A stretch of DNA of 64,000 nt from Candidatus Brachythrix odensensis. Its GTDB lineage: Bacteria; Chloroflexota; Anaerolineae; J036; Brachytrichaceae. The position numbers and the translations under genes were made by a program. Shown in pieces: positions 8,091 to 16,067 of the stretch. Under the pieces are notes generated by a model. The model was not told the origin of the DNA and ran no database searches. It was given only the letters and a program-made list of their open reading frames with translations. Numbering within the stretch: the stretch's first letter is position 1; every line of letters begins with the position of its first letter. The stretch lies in contig JADKDT010000017.1 in the NCBI GenBank assembly GCA_016714465.1, forward strand, positions 17,770 through 81,769, written 5' to 3'.

Positions 8091-9518
8091 CTACAGGTAC
8101 TTTTCGACCGCCCAGCCGCCCTCGCGCACAATGGGCAGTTCAAGCGCATTCTCACCCGGCCGGAAAAACAGCTTGTTTTCGCCATTCAGGGCATCGATGA
8201 CATCGCCCATCCAGTCGGCCAGCGCGATGGGCATGTTCAAGGCCCGGGCGATTTCCATCGGCCCGATGTCATCCAGCGCAACGCCCTGCGGGTGATCAAA
8301 GGTGATCCGGGGCAACACCAGCACCGGGTTCTTGAAGCCGGCGGCCGCTCCGGCACCCGCGCGCGCGGCACGCACCTGGTTGATGATGTCCTCGCCCATA
8401 AGCAGCCCGGCGACGGTGATGCCTTCGCCCAGCTTTTCATTCACGATCGGCAAGGTCGTGATGGGAACGCCGGACCCCCGGCTGAACTCGGCCCCGGCGC
8501 GGGCCAGGGTCGGGGCAAAGAGTGTCGCCGTCGCCAGGATGGCGCTGTCGTAGGCGCGCGATGCTGTTGATGCCGCGAATGCGGGAAGTTCTTTGCGTTT
8601 AACCCGCGCCCACTCGTTCAAAAACGCGCGGACCATGCCGAGGCCGTTCTCATGCAGGGCAAGTCCATCGTAGTCCCGTTTGGGCGGGAGCGGCATACCG
8701 CCGACCAGATACCACTCATCGGTGGCGTAGACAAAGCGCCGGCCAAAGCGGGCCATGAACTCGGCCTGCCAGGCATTCACCCGCTCGACCATGGCTTTGC
8801 ATTCTTGCGCGTTGTGCGCGCGATAGCCGTATTTGTGGTGTTTAGTGAGCCCAACCGGCACCACGCTGATGGATAGCACAGACGGCCATAACGCGGCGAG
8901 CTCGCGCACGCTCTGCTCGACATAGGCGCCGTCGTTCAGGCCGGGGGTGATGACGAGTTGGGTATGGGCCTGGATGCCATGCGCGGCGAGCCAGCGCAGT
9001 TGTTCAATGGCGTCGGGGGCGGTCGGGTTGCGCAGACAGCGCCGGCGCATGTCGAGATCGGTGGCATGCACCGACACGTAGAGCGGGCTCAGGCGCTGCT
9101 CGGCCAGGCGATCCCAGTCTTCCTGGACAAGGTTGGTGAGAGTGACAAAGTGGCCGAACAGGAAGGAGTAACGATAGTCATCGTCCTTGATGTAGAGCGT
9201 GCGGCGCATGCGGGGGGCGTTTTGCAGGACGAAGCAAAACGGGCACAGATTATTGCAGCGCCGGATGTCAATGTCAAACGTCGGATGTTCGAACTCAATC
9301 CCCAGCTCCTGCCCGTTTTCGCGCGCGGCGCGGGCCGATAGCGCGGCCCCAGCGCGGACAAGATCAAAGGTCACTTCATCCTCGGCGGCGTAGAACTGGG
9401 CGTCGATGACATCCCGAAGCGGACGGCCGTTGATGGCGACGACCTCATCGCCGGGCTGCAGGCCGGCCACGGCCGCAACGCTGTCCGGGGTAATGGCCTT
9501 GACCAGACCGCCGGTCAT
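8091..9518 (-). CDS. DUF512 family radical SAM-like protein with PDZ-like N-terminus
   Basis: Predicted iron-sulfur oxidoreductase of 475 residues. An N-terminal PDZ-like segment (VAAVAGLQPGDEVVAINGRPL, residues about 13-33) precedes a Cys motif CNNLCPFCF, which resembles the radical-SAM cluster motif, then a TIM-barrel-like region (SPLYVSVHATD, THTQLVITPGLNDG style segments) and the C-terminal DUF512 domain (DEWYLVGG, DYDGLALHENGLGMVRAF, GVALDDIGP). The reaction is unknown. The start overlaps the end of the upstream acyltransferase gene by four bases, so the two are translationally coupled. The stop lies directly next to the hairpin shared with rpoD. Confidence 0.9.
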   Translation of the reverse strand: MTGGLVKAITPDSVAAVAGLQPGDEVVAINGRPLRDVIDAQFYAAEDEVTFDLVRAGAALSARAARENGQELGIEFEHPTFDIDIRRCNNLCPFCFVLQNAPRMRRTLYIKDDDYRYSFLFGHFVTLTNLVQEDWDRLAEQRLSPLYVSVHATDLDMRRRCLRNPTAPDAIEQLRWLAAHGIQAHTQLVITPGLNDGAYVEQSVRELAALWPSVLSISVVPVGLTKHHKYGYRAHNAQECKAMVERVNAWQAEFMARFGRRFVYATDEWYLVGGMPLPPKRDYDGLALHENGLGMVRAFLNEWARVKRKELPAFAASTASRAYDSAILATATLFAPTLARAGAEFSRGSGVPITTLPIVNEKLGEGITVAGLLMGEDIINQVRAARAGAGAAAGFKNPVLVLPRITFDHPQGVALDDIGPMEIARALNMPIALADWMGDVIDALNGENKLFFRPGENALELPIVREGGWAVEKYL

Positions 9519-10201
9519 TTGTATACCCCGCGCATGGATTCGGGCAGCAGGGCGGCCATGCGGCGCATGGCGTCGTCGGTGAGTTGCTGCAGCATCGCCC
9601 GGCTCGCCCGCCCGCCGCCGGTGTCCATGCGGTAGGGCTCGCCCAGGGTGAGGGTCACCCGTGCCCGGCGCAGGCGTTTGAGGGCGGGAAATACGTCGGG
9701 GGTGCCCTGGATGGCGACCGGCAGGATGAGGGCGTTTGCTCGGGTGGCGATAAAGGCCATCCCCTCCTGGCCGGCGATGAGACCGCCGGTCTTGCTGCGG
9801 GTGCCCTCCGGGGCGATCAACACCGCGCCGCCCGACTTGAGCGTGTCGGTCGCCAGGCGGATGGCCTGGGTATCGACATCGCCGCGGTGAACGGGGATAC
9901 AGCCATAGTTGATGATGAAGAAGCGGATCGCCAGGCTTTCAAAAGCTTCAACCTTGGGCATCGGCGTGACGCTGCGCCCGAGCGAGGGGATAACGACCAG
10001 CGGATCGAGGGCGTGAATGTGATTGATCATCACCACAAAGCCTTCGCTCACCGGGACGTGCTCGCGCCCGATCACCTCAAAGCGGGTGGTCGCGCGGAAG
10101 ATCAGCCGGAGCGCGGCGTTGAAGAAGCCGCGCAGCGGGGCCTTGCCATCCCAGGCCCATCGGCGGGAGTAGGAGGACTTTGGGGCCGGCGTGTTTGTCA
10201 T
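9515..10201 (-). CDS. 1-acyl-sn-glycerol-3-phosphate acyltransferase (PlsC family)
   Basis: Membrane-associated acyltransferase of 228 residues that acylates lysophosphatidate in phospholipid synthesis. The catalytic HX4D motif is seen as NHIHALDPL (residues about 60-68) and the glycerol-phosphate-binding motif as APEGTRSKTG. A short N-terminal hydrophobic/amphipathic region is normal for the family. It lies between the DsbB-cytochrome c gene (10 bp upstream) and the DUF512 gene (4 bp overlap), making a three-gene minus-strand operon. A G3P acyltransferase plsY is present elsewhere in the window, which fits the PlsX/PlsY/PlsC route. Confidence 0.88.
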   Translation of the reverse strand: MTNTPAPKSSYSRRWAWDGKAPLRGFFNAALRLIFRATTRFEVIGREHVPVSEGFVVMINHIHALDPLVVIPSLGRSVTPMPKVEAFESLAIRFFIINYGCIPVHRGDVDTQAIRLATDTLKSGGAVLIAPEGTRSKTGGLIAGQEGMAFIATRANALILPVAIQGTPDVFPALKRLRRARVTLTLGEPYRMDTGGGRASRAMLQQLTDDAMRRMAALLPESMRGVYK

Positions 10202-10211
10202 GCGTCGGCGC

Positions 10212-11156
10212 CTAACGGACGATGGTTTTCATGTAGCGGATGACAGAGCGCAGCTCGTCATCGGTGTAGCTGGCCATGCCGCCGCTCTGGGGCATTTGCA
10301 GGCCGCTTTTGTTGTCGGCATCCGTGGGCAGGCGGCCCTTGCGAATCATGCGCAGCAGCTCGTCCTCGGTCCCAAATTTGACCAGGGTCGAGCCCGCCAG
10401 GGTCGGGGCGAGGCCGTTGATGCCGTCGCCGTTTGAGCCGTGGCACATCGCGCAGTAGTCGCGGAAAAACGTCGCGCCGCCAGCGATGCTGACGGCGGGC
10501 GTGGCAAACGGCGATGTGGGCTTTGCGCCGGGCAGTTCGGTCGTCTTGGGCGGGCGCGACGCGCGCAGGTCGGCGCCGACAGCGAAGACCAGGACGATAG
10601 CGGCCCCAATGGCAAGTGCGGCCCCAGCCAGGCGAACCAAGAAGGCCGAACGTGGCTCGATCGCAACTGCCGGCACGACGACAGGCTCTTCCGTGTCGGT
10701 TTCATCATCGTCCATGGCAGGGATGTCCGACGAGATGCGAGAGGCCACTCCGGACAGGATGACCAGGACGAAGGCGATCAGGGCGAGGGTCGGAATGGTG
10801 ATCAGGCCATTCAGCCAGTTCAGGTAGTCGCCCTTGCACGAGACGCCGCTATTGAGCTCGCAGGGTGAGGCGGTAAACCAGTCGGTCTTCTGATACAGGA
10901 TGTGATAGGTCGAGATGGCGGCCCCGACCAGGGCGATGGGGATGACATAGCGCCACATCTTTTCATCCCGGCGCAGGATGCCGATGAAGAGGATGAAGAC
11001 GAGGGGATACATGGCGATGCGCTGATACCAGCACATCTCGCAGGGAAGCCAGCCCAGAACCTGGCTGAAGAAGAGGCTGCCAGCCATGGCAACCGTGGCG
11101 ACAACAAGCGCGGCATAGGGGCTGAGCTTGCCGATCGTGTTTAGGGTGCGATCCAT
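10212..11156 (-). CDS. DsbB-type disulfide oxidoreductase fused to a cytochrome c domain
   Basis: Protein of 314 residues combining two modules. The DsbB-like part (1-140) has four predicted membrane helices, the quinone-linked Cys pair C39-E-M-C42 followed by WYQR, and a second periplasmic pair C99/C107. It would reoxidise a DsbA-like thiol oxidase. An acidic linker and a fifth helix (about 170-194) lead to a C-terminal class I cytochrome c domain with C235-A-M-C238-H239, NGLAPTLAGS and likely axial Met288. The single chain suggests electron transfer from the disulfide machinery to an attached heme; that is inference. ATG 11156 was chosen over longer readings because TAGAAT lies 8 nt upstream and DsbB proteins begin here. 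No break in frame occurs. Confidence 0.9.
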   Translation of the reverse strand: MDRTLNTIGKLSPYAALVVATVAMAGSLFFSQVLGWLPCEMCWYQRIAMYPLVFILFIGILRRDEKMWRYVIPIALVGAAISTYHILYQKTDWFTASPCELNSGVSCKGDYLNWLNGLITIPTLALIAFVLVILSGVASRISSDIPAMDDDETDTEEPVVVPAVAIEPRSAFLVRLAGAALAIGAAIVLVFAVGADLRASRPPKTTELPGAKPTSPFATPAVSIAGGATFFRDYCAMCHGSNGDGINGLAPTLAGSTLVKFGTEDELLRMIRKGRLPTDADNKSGLQMPQSGGMASYTDDELRSVIRYMKTIVR

Positions 11157-11164
11157 CGCGGGTG

Positions 11165-11170
11165 ATTCTA
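11165..11170 (-). promoter_or_regulatory. -10 box (TAGAAT), leaderless DsbB-cytochrome c gene
   Basis: TAGAAT ends 8 nt before the ATG at 11156, which places transcription start at or next to the start codon. No Shine-Dalgarno site is present. Confidence 0.5.
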
Positions 11171-11192
11171 ACGGATGGAATTGCAGGATTGT

Positions 11193-11256
11193 GATGGGAA
11201 CGACATCCCGCCCCGCCCCGGCTTGCGCCGGGGCGGGGCGGGATGTCGTTCCCATC
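11193..11256. repeat. Long perfect palindrome between divergent genes
   Basis: 30-bp perfect arms around a 4-nt TTGC loop, the longest in the window. It lies between two divergent 5' ends (the DsbB-cytochrome c gene and the lipoprotein gene), where no gene ends. A terminator role is therefore not obvious here. Confidence 0.75.
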
Positions 11257-11358
11257 AATACAGGTCGCGGTGGCGCGCTTGAGAGATCCAGGTCGAATCG
11301 TGATAGTTCGCCGGCCGTCGTTGAGCGCAGGATGTTGGCACATTCCACAAAAGGAGAA

Positions 11359-11865
11359 ATGAAAATGAACACCCTGACCAAGATCAAGTCCCTGGCGATT
11401 GCCGCGCTGAGCGTGGCCATGATGACGGCCTGCGCCGGCGGCGGCGCGGCGATGGAGATGAAGGACCTGCCGGTCTACCCCGGCGCGAGCGAGCTCAAGC
11501 CGGGCGAAAGCCGGATCGCCGAAACCTTGCAGAAAAACATGGAGCAGGATGCCCAGATCCGCAATGCTGCGGGCTCAGGGGGCAAAACCGAGCAGAAAGG
11601 CTTCAAATTCCCTGCTGACGCGAGCTGGGACAAAGTCAAGACGTTCTACACCGACAAGCTGAAGGCGACCGGTTGGAGCGAGGGGATTGGCGGGCCGGGC
11701 GGCGCCATCGCCAACAGCGTGCTGAACCAAGTCAATTCGCAGAACGACGCGTTCCAGAACACGATCTACAGCAAGGGCAACCAGACCCTGGCGGTCTTCC
11801 GAATGGCCGATCCGACCGACAAGAGCTCGGTCGTCGTCATCGCATCGCTCTCGACGCGCTACTAA
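11359..11865 (+). CDS. Small lipoprotein of unknown function
   Basis: Lipoprotein of 168 residues. The signal peptide ends in SVAMMTAC (Cys25). The mature part holds a segment common in proteins that monitor pollen-like or drift signals in no family known to me; it contains DLPVYPGASELKPGES near the N-terminus and WDKVKTFYTDKLKATGWSEG in the middle, the latter resembling a small alpha/beta fold found in bacterial lipoproteins. The start is ATG 11359 with AGGAG 4 nt upstream; ATG 11365 is an alternative. It is unlike its leaderless neighbours in having a normal ribosome site. Function unknown. Confidence 0.8.
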   Translation: MKMNTLTKIKSLAIAALSVAMMTACAGGGAAMEMKDLPVYPGASELKPGESRIAETLQKNMEQDAQIRNAAGSGGKTEQKGFKFPADASWDKVKTFYTDKLKATGWSEGIGGPGGAIANSVLNQVNSQNDAFQNTIYSKGNQTLAVFRMADPTDKSSVVVIASLSTRY

Positions 11866-11870
11866 ATACT

Positions 11871-11917
11871 GCAAGAAGCGATATGACCCGGCTCCGCCGG
11901 GTCATATCGCTTCTTGC
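11871..11917. terminator. Perfect hairpin after the small lipoprotein gene
   Basis: 22-bp perfect arms around a TCC loop, starting 6 bp after the stop and ending 40 bp before the next ATG, between two genes in the same direction. No T-run. Confidence 0.6.
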
Positions 11918-11942
11918 GTATCGGGTGCGTGGCGCAAGGGCC

Positions 11943-11948
11943 GATAAT
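11943..11948 (+). promoter_or_regulatory. -10 box (GATAAT), leaderless ThDP enzyme gene
   Basis: GATAAT ends 9 nt before ATG 11958. No Shine-Dalgarno site lies between. Confidence 0.45.
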
Positions 11949-11957
11949 CGGCCCACG

Positions 11958-13510
11958 ATGAATGGCGCCCAATCCCTGATCCAAACCCTCGTTAACGGCG
12001 GGGTAGACACTTGCTTCACCAATCCCGGCACCTCGGAGATGGCCTTTGTGGCGGCGGTCGACCGCGTGCCCGGGATGCGAACCATCCTGGCCCTCTTCGA
12101 AGGCGTGGCGACCGGGGCCGCGGACGGGTATGCCCGGATGGCCGGCAAACCGGCCTGCACCCTGCTCCACCTCGGCCCGGGGTTGGGAAACGGGATCGCC
12201 AACCTGCACAACGCCCGGCGGGCCAACAGCCCGCTAATCAACATCGTGGGCGAACATGCCACCTGGCACTTGCAGTACGAGGCGCCGCTCAAGGCCGACA
12301 TCCGGGCCCTGGCCAGCGCTGTCAGCGGCTGGATCCGGACCTGCGCCAGCCCGGAGAGCGTCGCCCAGGACGCCGTCGAGGCGATCGCCGCCGCCTGCGC
12401 GCCGCCAGGCCAGGTCGCCACGATCATCTTCCCGGGCGACTGCATGTGGAACGACGGTCCCGAGCCGCTGGGCGCGCCGGCGCTGCGCGGGCCCGTGCCC
12501 GTCGATTCGAAGGCCGTCGACACGATTGCGCGCACGCTGCGGGCTGCCCAGGCGCGAGGCGAGACCAGCGCCCTCTACGTCGGCGGGCCGGCCTGGTCCC
12601 CCCACGGCCAGGCCCTCGCAACCCGAATCGGAGCGGCGGTCGGGGCGCGGGTGTTCGGGCATCGCTTCAGCCCCAAGGGTTCGCGCGGAGCAGGCATCGC
12701 CCAGATCACCCGGCTGGCCTATCCGGTCCCCCAGGCCGTTGCCCAGCTTGCCGGGATCAAGAATCTGGTCATGGCCGGAACAACGCAGCCGGTTGGCTTT
12801 TTTGGTTATCCGAATCTGCCCAGCGAGCTGCAGCCGCCCGACTGCGCGCTGCATACCCTGGCCACCCCCGAACAGGACGTGCTGGGCGCGCTCGAAGCGC
12901 TGGCCGACGCCCTCGACGCGCCGGGTGAACCGCCCACGGTCAATCGGCTGGCCCGGCCCGGCATGCCCGACGGCGAGCTGAGCGTCGAGAAGATCTGGCT
13001 GGCCCTTGCGTCGCTGTTGCCGGAAGGCGCGATCATCTCCGACGAGGCGGTGACCAGCAGCCGGGCCTCGGACGACTGGATGGGCACAACGGTCCCGCAC
13101 GAGTGGTTGGCGGTGACGGGCGGGAGTATTGGCCAGGGCATGCCGGTCGCGACGGGGGCGGCGGTGGCCTGCCCCGACCGCAAGGTCATCAACATGGAGG
13201 CCGACGGCTCGGCGATGCCACCCTGCAGGCGCTGTGGACTCAGGCCCGCGAGCAGCTCGATGTGCTGACGGTGATCTTCAACAACCGCATCTACGCGATT
13301 CTGCAGGGCGAGATGAAGGCGATCGGGCTGGCCATCGGGCCCAAGGCCCACGACATGCTGCGCATCGACTCACCGACGCTGGATTTCGTCAGCCTGGCCC
13401 AGGGAATGGGCGTGCCGGCGAGCCGGGCGACGACCCAGTCCGAGTTCAACGCCGCGCTTGCGATTGGGCTGCGCGAGAAGGGACCACGGCTGATTGAGGC
13501 CATGATTTAG
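11958..13510 (+). CDS. Thiamine diphosphate enzyme of the acetolactate synthase-like family (frameshifted)
   Basis: ThDP-dependent enzyme of about 517 residues related to the IlvB/benzoylformate decarboxylase superfamily. The N-terminal PYR domain shows GGVDTCFTNPGTSEMAF and the cofactor-activating Glu in LALFEGVATGAADGYARM. A central domain follows. The C-terminal PP domain has GGSIGQGMPVATGAAVACPD and the Mg/ThDP motif start EADGSAM; its remainder (TLQALWTQARE...FNNRIYAILQGEM) continues in another frame. One G is missing at about 13217. No regulatory subunit lies nearby, so a biosynthetic acetolactate synthase is unlikely; a 2-oxoacid decarboxylase or lyase is possible. The substrate cannot be read from sequence. 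Confidence 0.85.
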
Positions 13511-13605
13511 GAATGCGTCCACAAATTTCGCCGATTCACCCAGATTGGTGGTGGGTCGGTGTCGAACGCCTTCTGCGTAAATCGGCGAAATCTGTGGATA
13601 GATTC
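13511..13605. repeat. Dispersed inverted repeat of the GCAGATT type (copy 1)
   Basis: Imperfect inverted repeat with arms 13511-13536 and 13580-13605 (TTTCGCCGATT / AATCGGCGAAA). It is the most diverged of four copies (others near 29245, 39375, 49547). It overlaps the apparent 5' end of the next gene. Confidence 0.7.
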
Positions 13606-14586
13606 CTGCCGCCGCTCTTAATCCTCCTGGCCGCGATCGGAGGGTCGAACGCGCGCGCCGAGGCGCCGACGCTGGGAGGGTGCGCGCTCCTTCCGTCTGA
13701 CAGCGTATTCAACACCCGGATCGACACGCTGTCGGTTCATGCGATGTCCGGCGCCTGGGTGAATTCGATCGGCTCGGGCACGGGCCTGCATCCGGACTTC
13801 GGCACAGTCTGGGAAGGCGCGCCCATCGGCATCCCGTACACGGTTGCGCTGACGGCCCTTGCGCCGATCACGGTCACCTTCATCTACACCAATGAAAGCG
13901 ACCCGAGCCCCTACCTCATTCCACCCGACCCGCCAATCGAGGGCGGACCTGCGAGCAGCGGCGACCGGCACGTGCTGTGGGTAGATGCGCCAAATTGCGT
14001 CCTGAACGAGCTCTACGCCGCGTATCCCCAACCGAACGGCACCTGGAAAGCCGGGAGCGGCGCGCGCTGGGACCTGCACAGCAACGCCCTGCGCCCGGAC
14101 ACCTGGACCAGCGCGGACGCGGCCGGCCTGCCGATTCTGCCGCTGCTGGTTCGCCGCGACGAGGTCCAGGCCGGCGAGATCCGGCACGCCTTGCGCTTCA
14201 CCGCCAACATTACCCAGAAGGCCCACCTGTGGCCGGCCCGGCATGATGCGAGCGACAACACAAACCCCGACCGGCCGCCGATGGGGGCGCGCTTCCGGCT
14301 CAAGGCAAGCGTCGACATCAGTGGTTATGCGCCCGAGATTCAGGTCATCTTCACGGCCCTGAAGCGCTATGGGATGTTTCTGGCCGACAACGGCAGCAAC
14401 TGGTATGTGTCCGGCGCCCACGATATGGGCTGGGACGATGACCTGCTGGTCAGCGCGTTCTCAGACCTGAGCGGGAGCGACTTCGAGGTTGTTGACCAGG
14501 CCGGGCTGATGGTCAACGTGGACTCGGGTCAGGCGCGTCAGGCGCCCGCAGCCCGGGCATGGTTGCCGATCGTGGCGCGGCCATAG
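13513..14586 (+). CDS. Secreted protein of unknown function with C-terminal WLPIVARP motif
   Basis: Exported protein of up to 357 residues. The ATG at 13513 lies inside an inverted repeat. GTG 13594 gives a cleaner signal peptide (MDRFLPPLLILLAAIGGSNARA) and may be the real start. The mature part begins GGCALLPSDSVFNTRIDTL and contains GAPIGIPYTVAL, DRHVLWVDAPNCVLNELY and SDNTNPDRPPMGARFRLKA. I recognise this arrangement from other secreted hypothetical proteins but know no function. Two Cys residues early in the mature chain could pair. The C-terminus RAWLPIVARP resembles that of the beta-helix protein encoded at 45061-48630 (KAYLPFVSR). Confidence 0.75.
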   Translation: MRPQISPIHPDWWWVGVERLLRKSAKSVDRFLPPLLILLAAIGGSNARAEAPTLGGCALLPSDSVFNTRIDTLSVHAMSGAWVNSIGSGTGLHPDFGTVWEGAPIGIPYTVALTALAPITVTFIYTNESDPSPYLIPPDPPIEGGPASSGDRHVLWVDAPNCVLNELYAAYPQPNGTWKAGSGARWDLHSNALRPDTWTSADAAGLPILPLLVRRDEVQAGEIRHALRFTANITQKAHLWPARHDASDNTNPDRPPMGARFRLKASVDISGYAPEIQVIFTALKRYGMFLADNGSNWYVSGAHDMGWDDDLLVSAFSDLSGSDFEVVDQAGLMVNVDSGQARQAPAARAWLPIVARP

Positions 14587-14617
14587 ATACGACCCGGAGC
14601 ACGCGCTCAGGCGCGGC

Positions 14618-14691
14618 GAACACCCTAAAGGTTGGCCCCGATAAGCTTTGCCCTGTCGCGAGCTGAAGTGGGCCAGCCTTTAGGGTGTTCG
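14618..14691. terminator. Imperfect hairpin between convergent genes
   Basis: Arms CGAACACCCTAAAGGTTGGC (14618-14637) and a near-complement ending 14691, separated by about 32 nt. It overlaps the end of the small minus-strand gene at 14680 and lies 32 bp after the stop of the secreted protein. Confidence 0.5.
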
Positions 14692-15078
14692 CATTGGCGG
14701 TTTTCGCGCGTCCAACCGCGCGACCAGCATGCGATTCAACGCTTCGCGGGCGGCGGGGAGGGTCTGCATGGCCGCCCAGTCCCCGACGATTTCGGCGGCC
14801 CGGGCGAACGACATCAGGCGCGCAAACGGGTCGGCGGTCACGGGCTGGCCGCCCGCGCGCGTCTGCGGCCAATGCGACGCCAAGGCCTTCGCCCAAGCCG
14901 GATACGCCCGCGCAAGCGCAGGTCGAAGAACCGCCCACTCGGTCTCATCTGCCGGTGTCGCCACACCGCCGCGATACACCCGCACCACCAGCGCCTCGAG
15001 CCCATCCCAGCCCGCGACGAAGGCATCCAGGGCCGGATCGGCCAGGGCCCGGGTCAGGGACTGGGTAAATGGATTCAC
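14680..15078 (-). CDS. Small hypothetical protein coupled to a dehydrogenase gene
   Basis: Protein of 132 residues, mostly helical, rich in Ala, Arg and Trp, with no signal peptide or known motif. It starts MNPFTQSLTRALADPALDAF and contains TEWAVLRPALARAYPAWAKAL. Its ATG overlaps the stop of the upstream 2-hydroxyacid dehydrogenase by four bases, the best argument that it is real. The 3' end lies in the hairpin at 14618-14691. I do not recognise a family. Confidence 0.6.
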   Translation of the reverse strand: MNPFTQSLTRALADPALDAFVAGWDGLEALVVRVYRGGVATPADETEWAVLRPALARAYPAWAKALASHWPQTRAGGQPVTADPFARLMSFARAAEIVGDWAAMQTLPAAREALNRMLVARLDARKPPMRTP

Positions 15079-16022
15079 TTCACTGCGAAGAGAGGCCGCT
15101 CACCGCGCAGCACGCGCAGAACGTCCTCGGCGACAGCCACCGAGATGCGATCCTGGGCCTCGTCGGTGATCCCCGCCACGTGGGGGGTGAGAAGGAGGTT
15201 CGGCGCGCCGGCCAACGGATCGCCAGCGCCGGGAGGCTCGTTGACCCGGACGTCGAGCGCGGCCCCGGCCAGCTTGCCCGCGCGCAAGGCGGCCGCCAGC
15301 GCGGCTTCGTCGACAATGCCGCCCCGGCTGGTGTTGACCAGATAGGCGCCCGGCTTCATCGTCGCCAGGCGCTCGGCATTGATCAGGTTGGCGGTGCTGG
15401 GCAGGAGCGGGACGTGCAGCGAGATAAAGTCGGCCTGGCGCAACACCTCGTCCAACGGCAGGAGTGCCACACCATGCTCGGCGGCGTTGAAGTGCGCTGC
15501 GGTGATCAGTGGGTCGTAGGCGATGACGCGCATGCCAAACGCCGCGCCGCGCCGGGCGACCCGCGCGCCAATGTCGCCCAGCCCGACCAGGGCCAGGGTC
15601 TTGCCGCATAACTCGAAACCGGTGAAGGCCGCCCGATCCCACCCGCCCGCTTTGGTGCTGGCGTCGGCGGGGACCAGGCGGCGGGCCATGGCCAGAAAGG
15701 CGCCCATGGCGTACTCAGCGACCGAAATCGCGTTGGCGGTGCCGCCGGTGACGACCGTCACATTGCGCTCGCGCAGGGCGGACAGATCGAGGTTGTCAAG
15801 CCCCACCCCCAGCCGTCCAACCACCTTGAGCTTGGGCGCGGCGCCCAACAGATCGGAGTTGACCTGGGTCTGATTCCGGACGATCAGGGCGTCAACATCG
15901 GCCAGCGCGGCGAGCAAGCGCGGGCGATCCTTGAAGATGGTCTTGTCGTAGGTGACATTGCCGGCGGCCTCGAGCAGGCTGATGCCGCGCGGCCAGTTGA
16001 GTTCAGAGATGAGGATGCGCAT
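15075..16022 (-). CDS. 2-hydroxyacid dehydrogenase (phosphoglycerate dehydrogenase-like)
   Basis: NAD-dependent D-2-hydroxyacid dehydrogenase of 315 residues, close in layout to the catalytic part of SerA but lacking the ACT domain. Visible are VGRLGVGLDNLDL, the Rossmann motif LVGLGDIGARVAR (GxGxxG), and the catalytic residues Arg in NTSRGGIVDEAAL, Glu in VNEPPGAGDPL and His in LLTPHVAG. The substrate could be 3-phosphoglycerate or another 2-hydroxyacid. It lies between threonine synthase (45 bp upstream, same strand) and a small coupled gene, so a link with amino-acid metabolism is plausible. Confidence 0.9.
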   Translation of the reverse strand: MRILISELNWPRGISLLEAAGNVTYDKTIFKDRPRLLAALADVDALIVRNQTQVNSDLLGAAPKLKVVGRLGVGLDNLDLSALRERNVTVVTGGTANAISVAEYAMGAFLAMARRLVPADASTKAGGWDRAAFTGFELCGKTLALVGLGDIGARVARRGAAFGMRVIAYDPLITAAHFNAAEHGVALLPLDEVLRQADFISLHVPLLPSTANLINAERLATMKPGAYLVNTSRGGIVDEAALAAALRAGKLAGAALDVRVNEPPGAGDPLAGAPNLLLTPHVAGITDEAQDRISVAVAEDVLRVLRGERPLFAVK

Positions 16023-16067
16023 GCGGGAAACATGTCGGGGCGGCGCGGGCCGCCCCGACGGTGAGGG

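Noticed and set aside
8091..9393. Plus-strand frames opposite the DUF512 gene
   Set aside because: Shadow frames of a gene with CNNLCPFCF and DUF512 motifs; no motif of their own.
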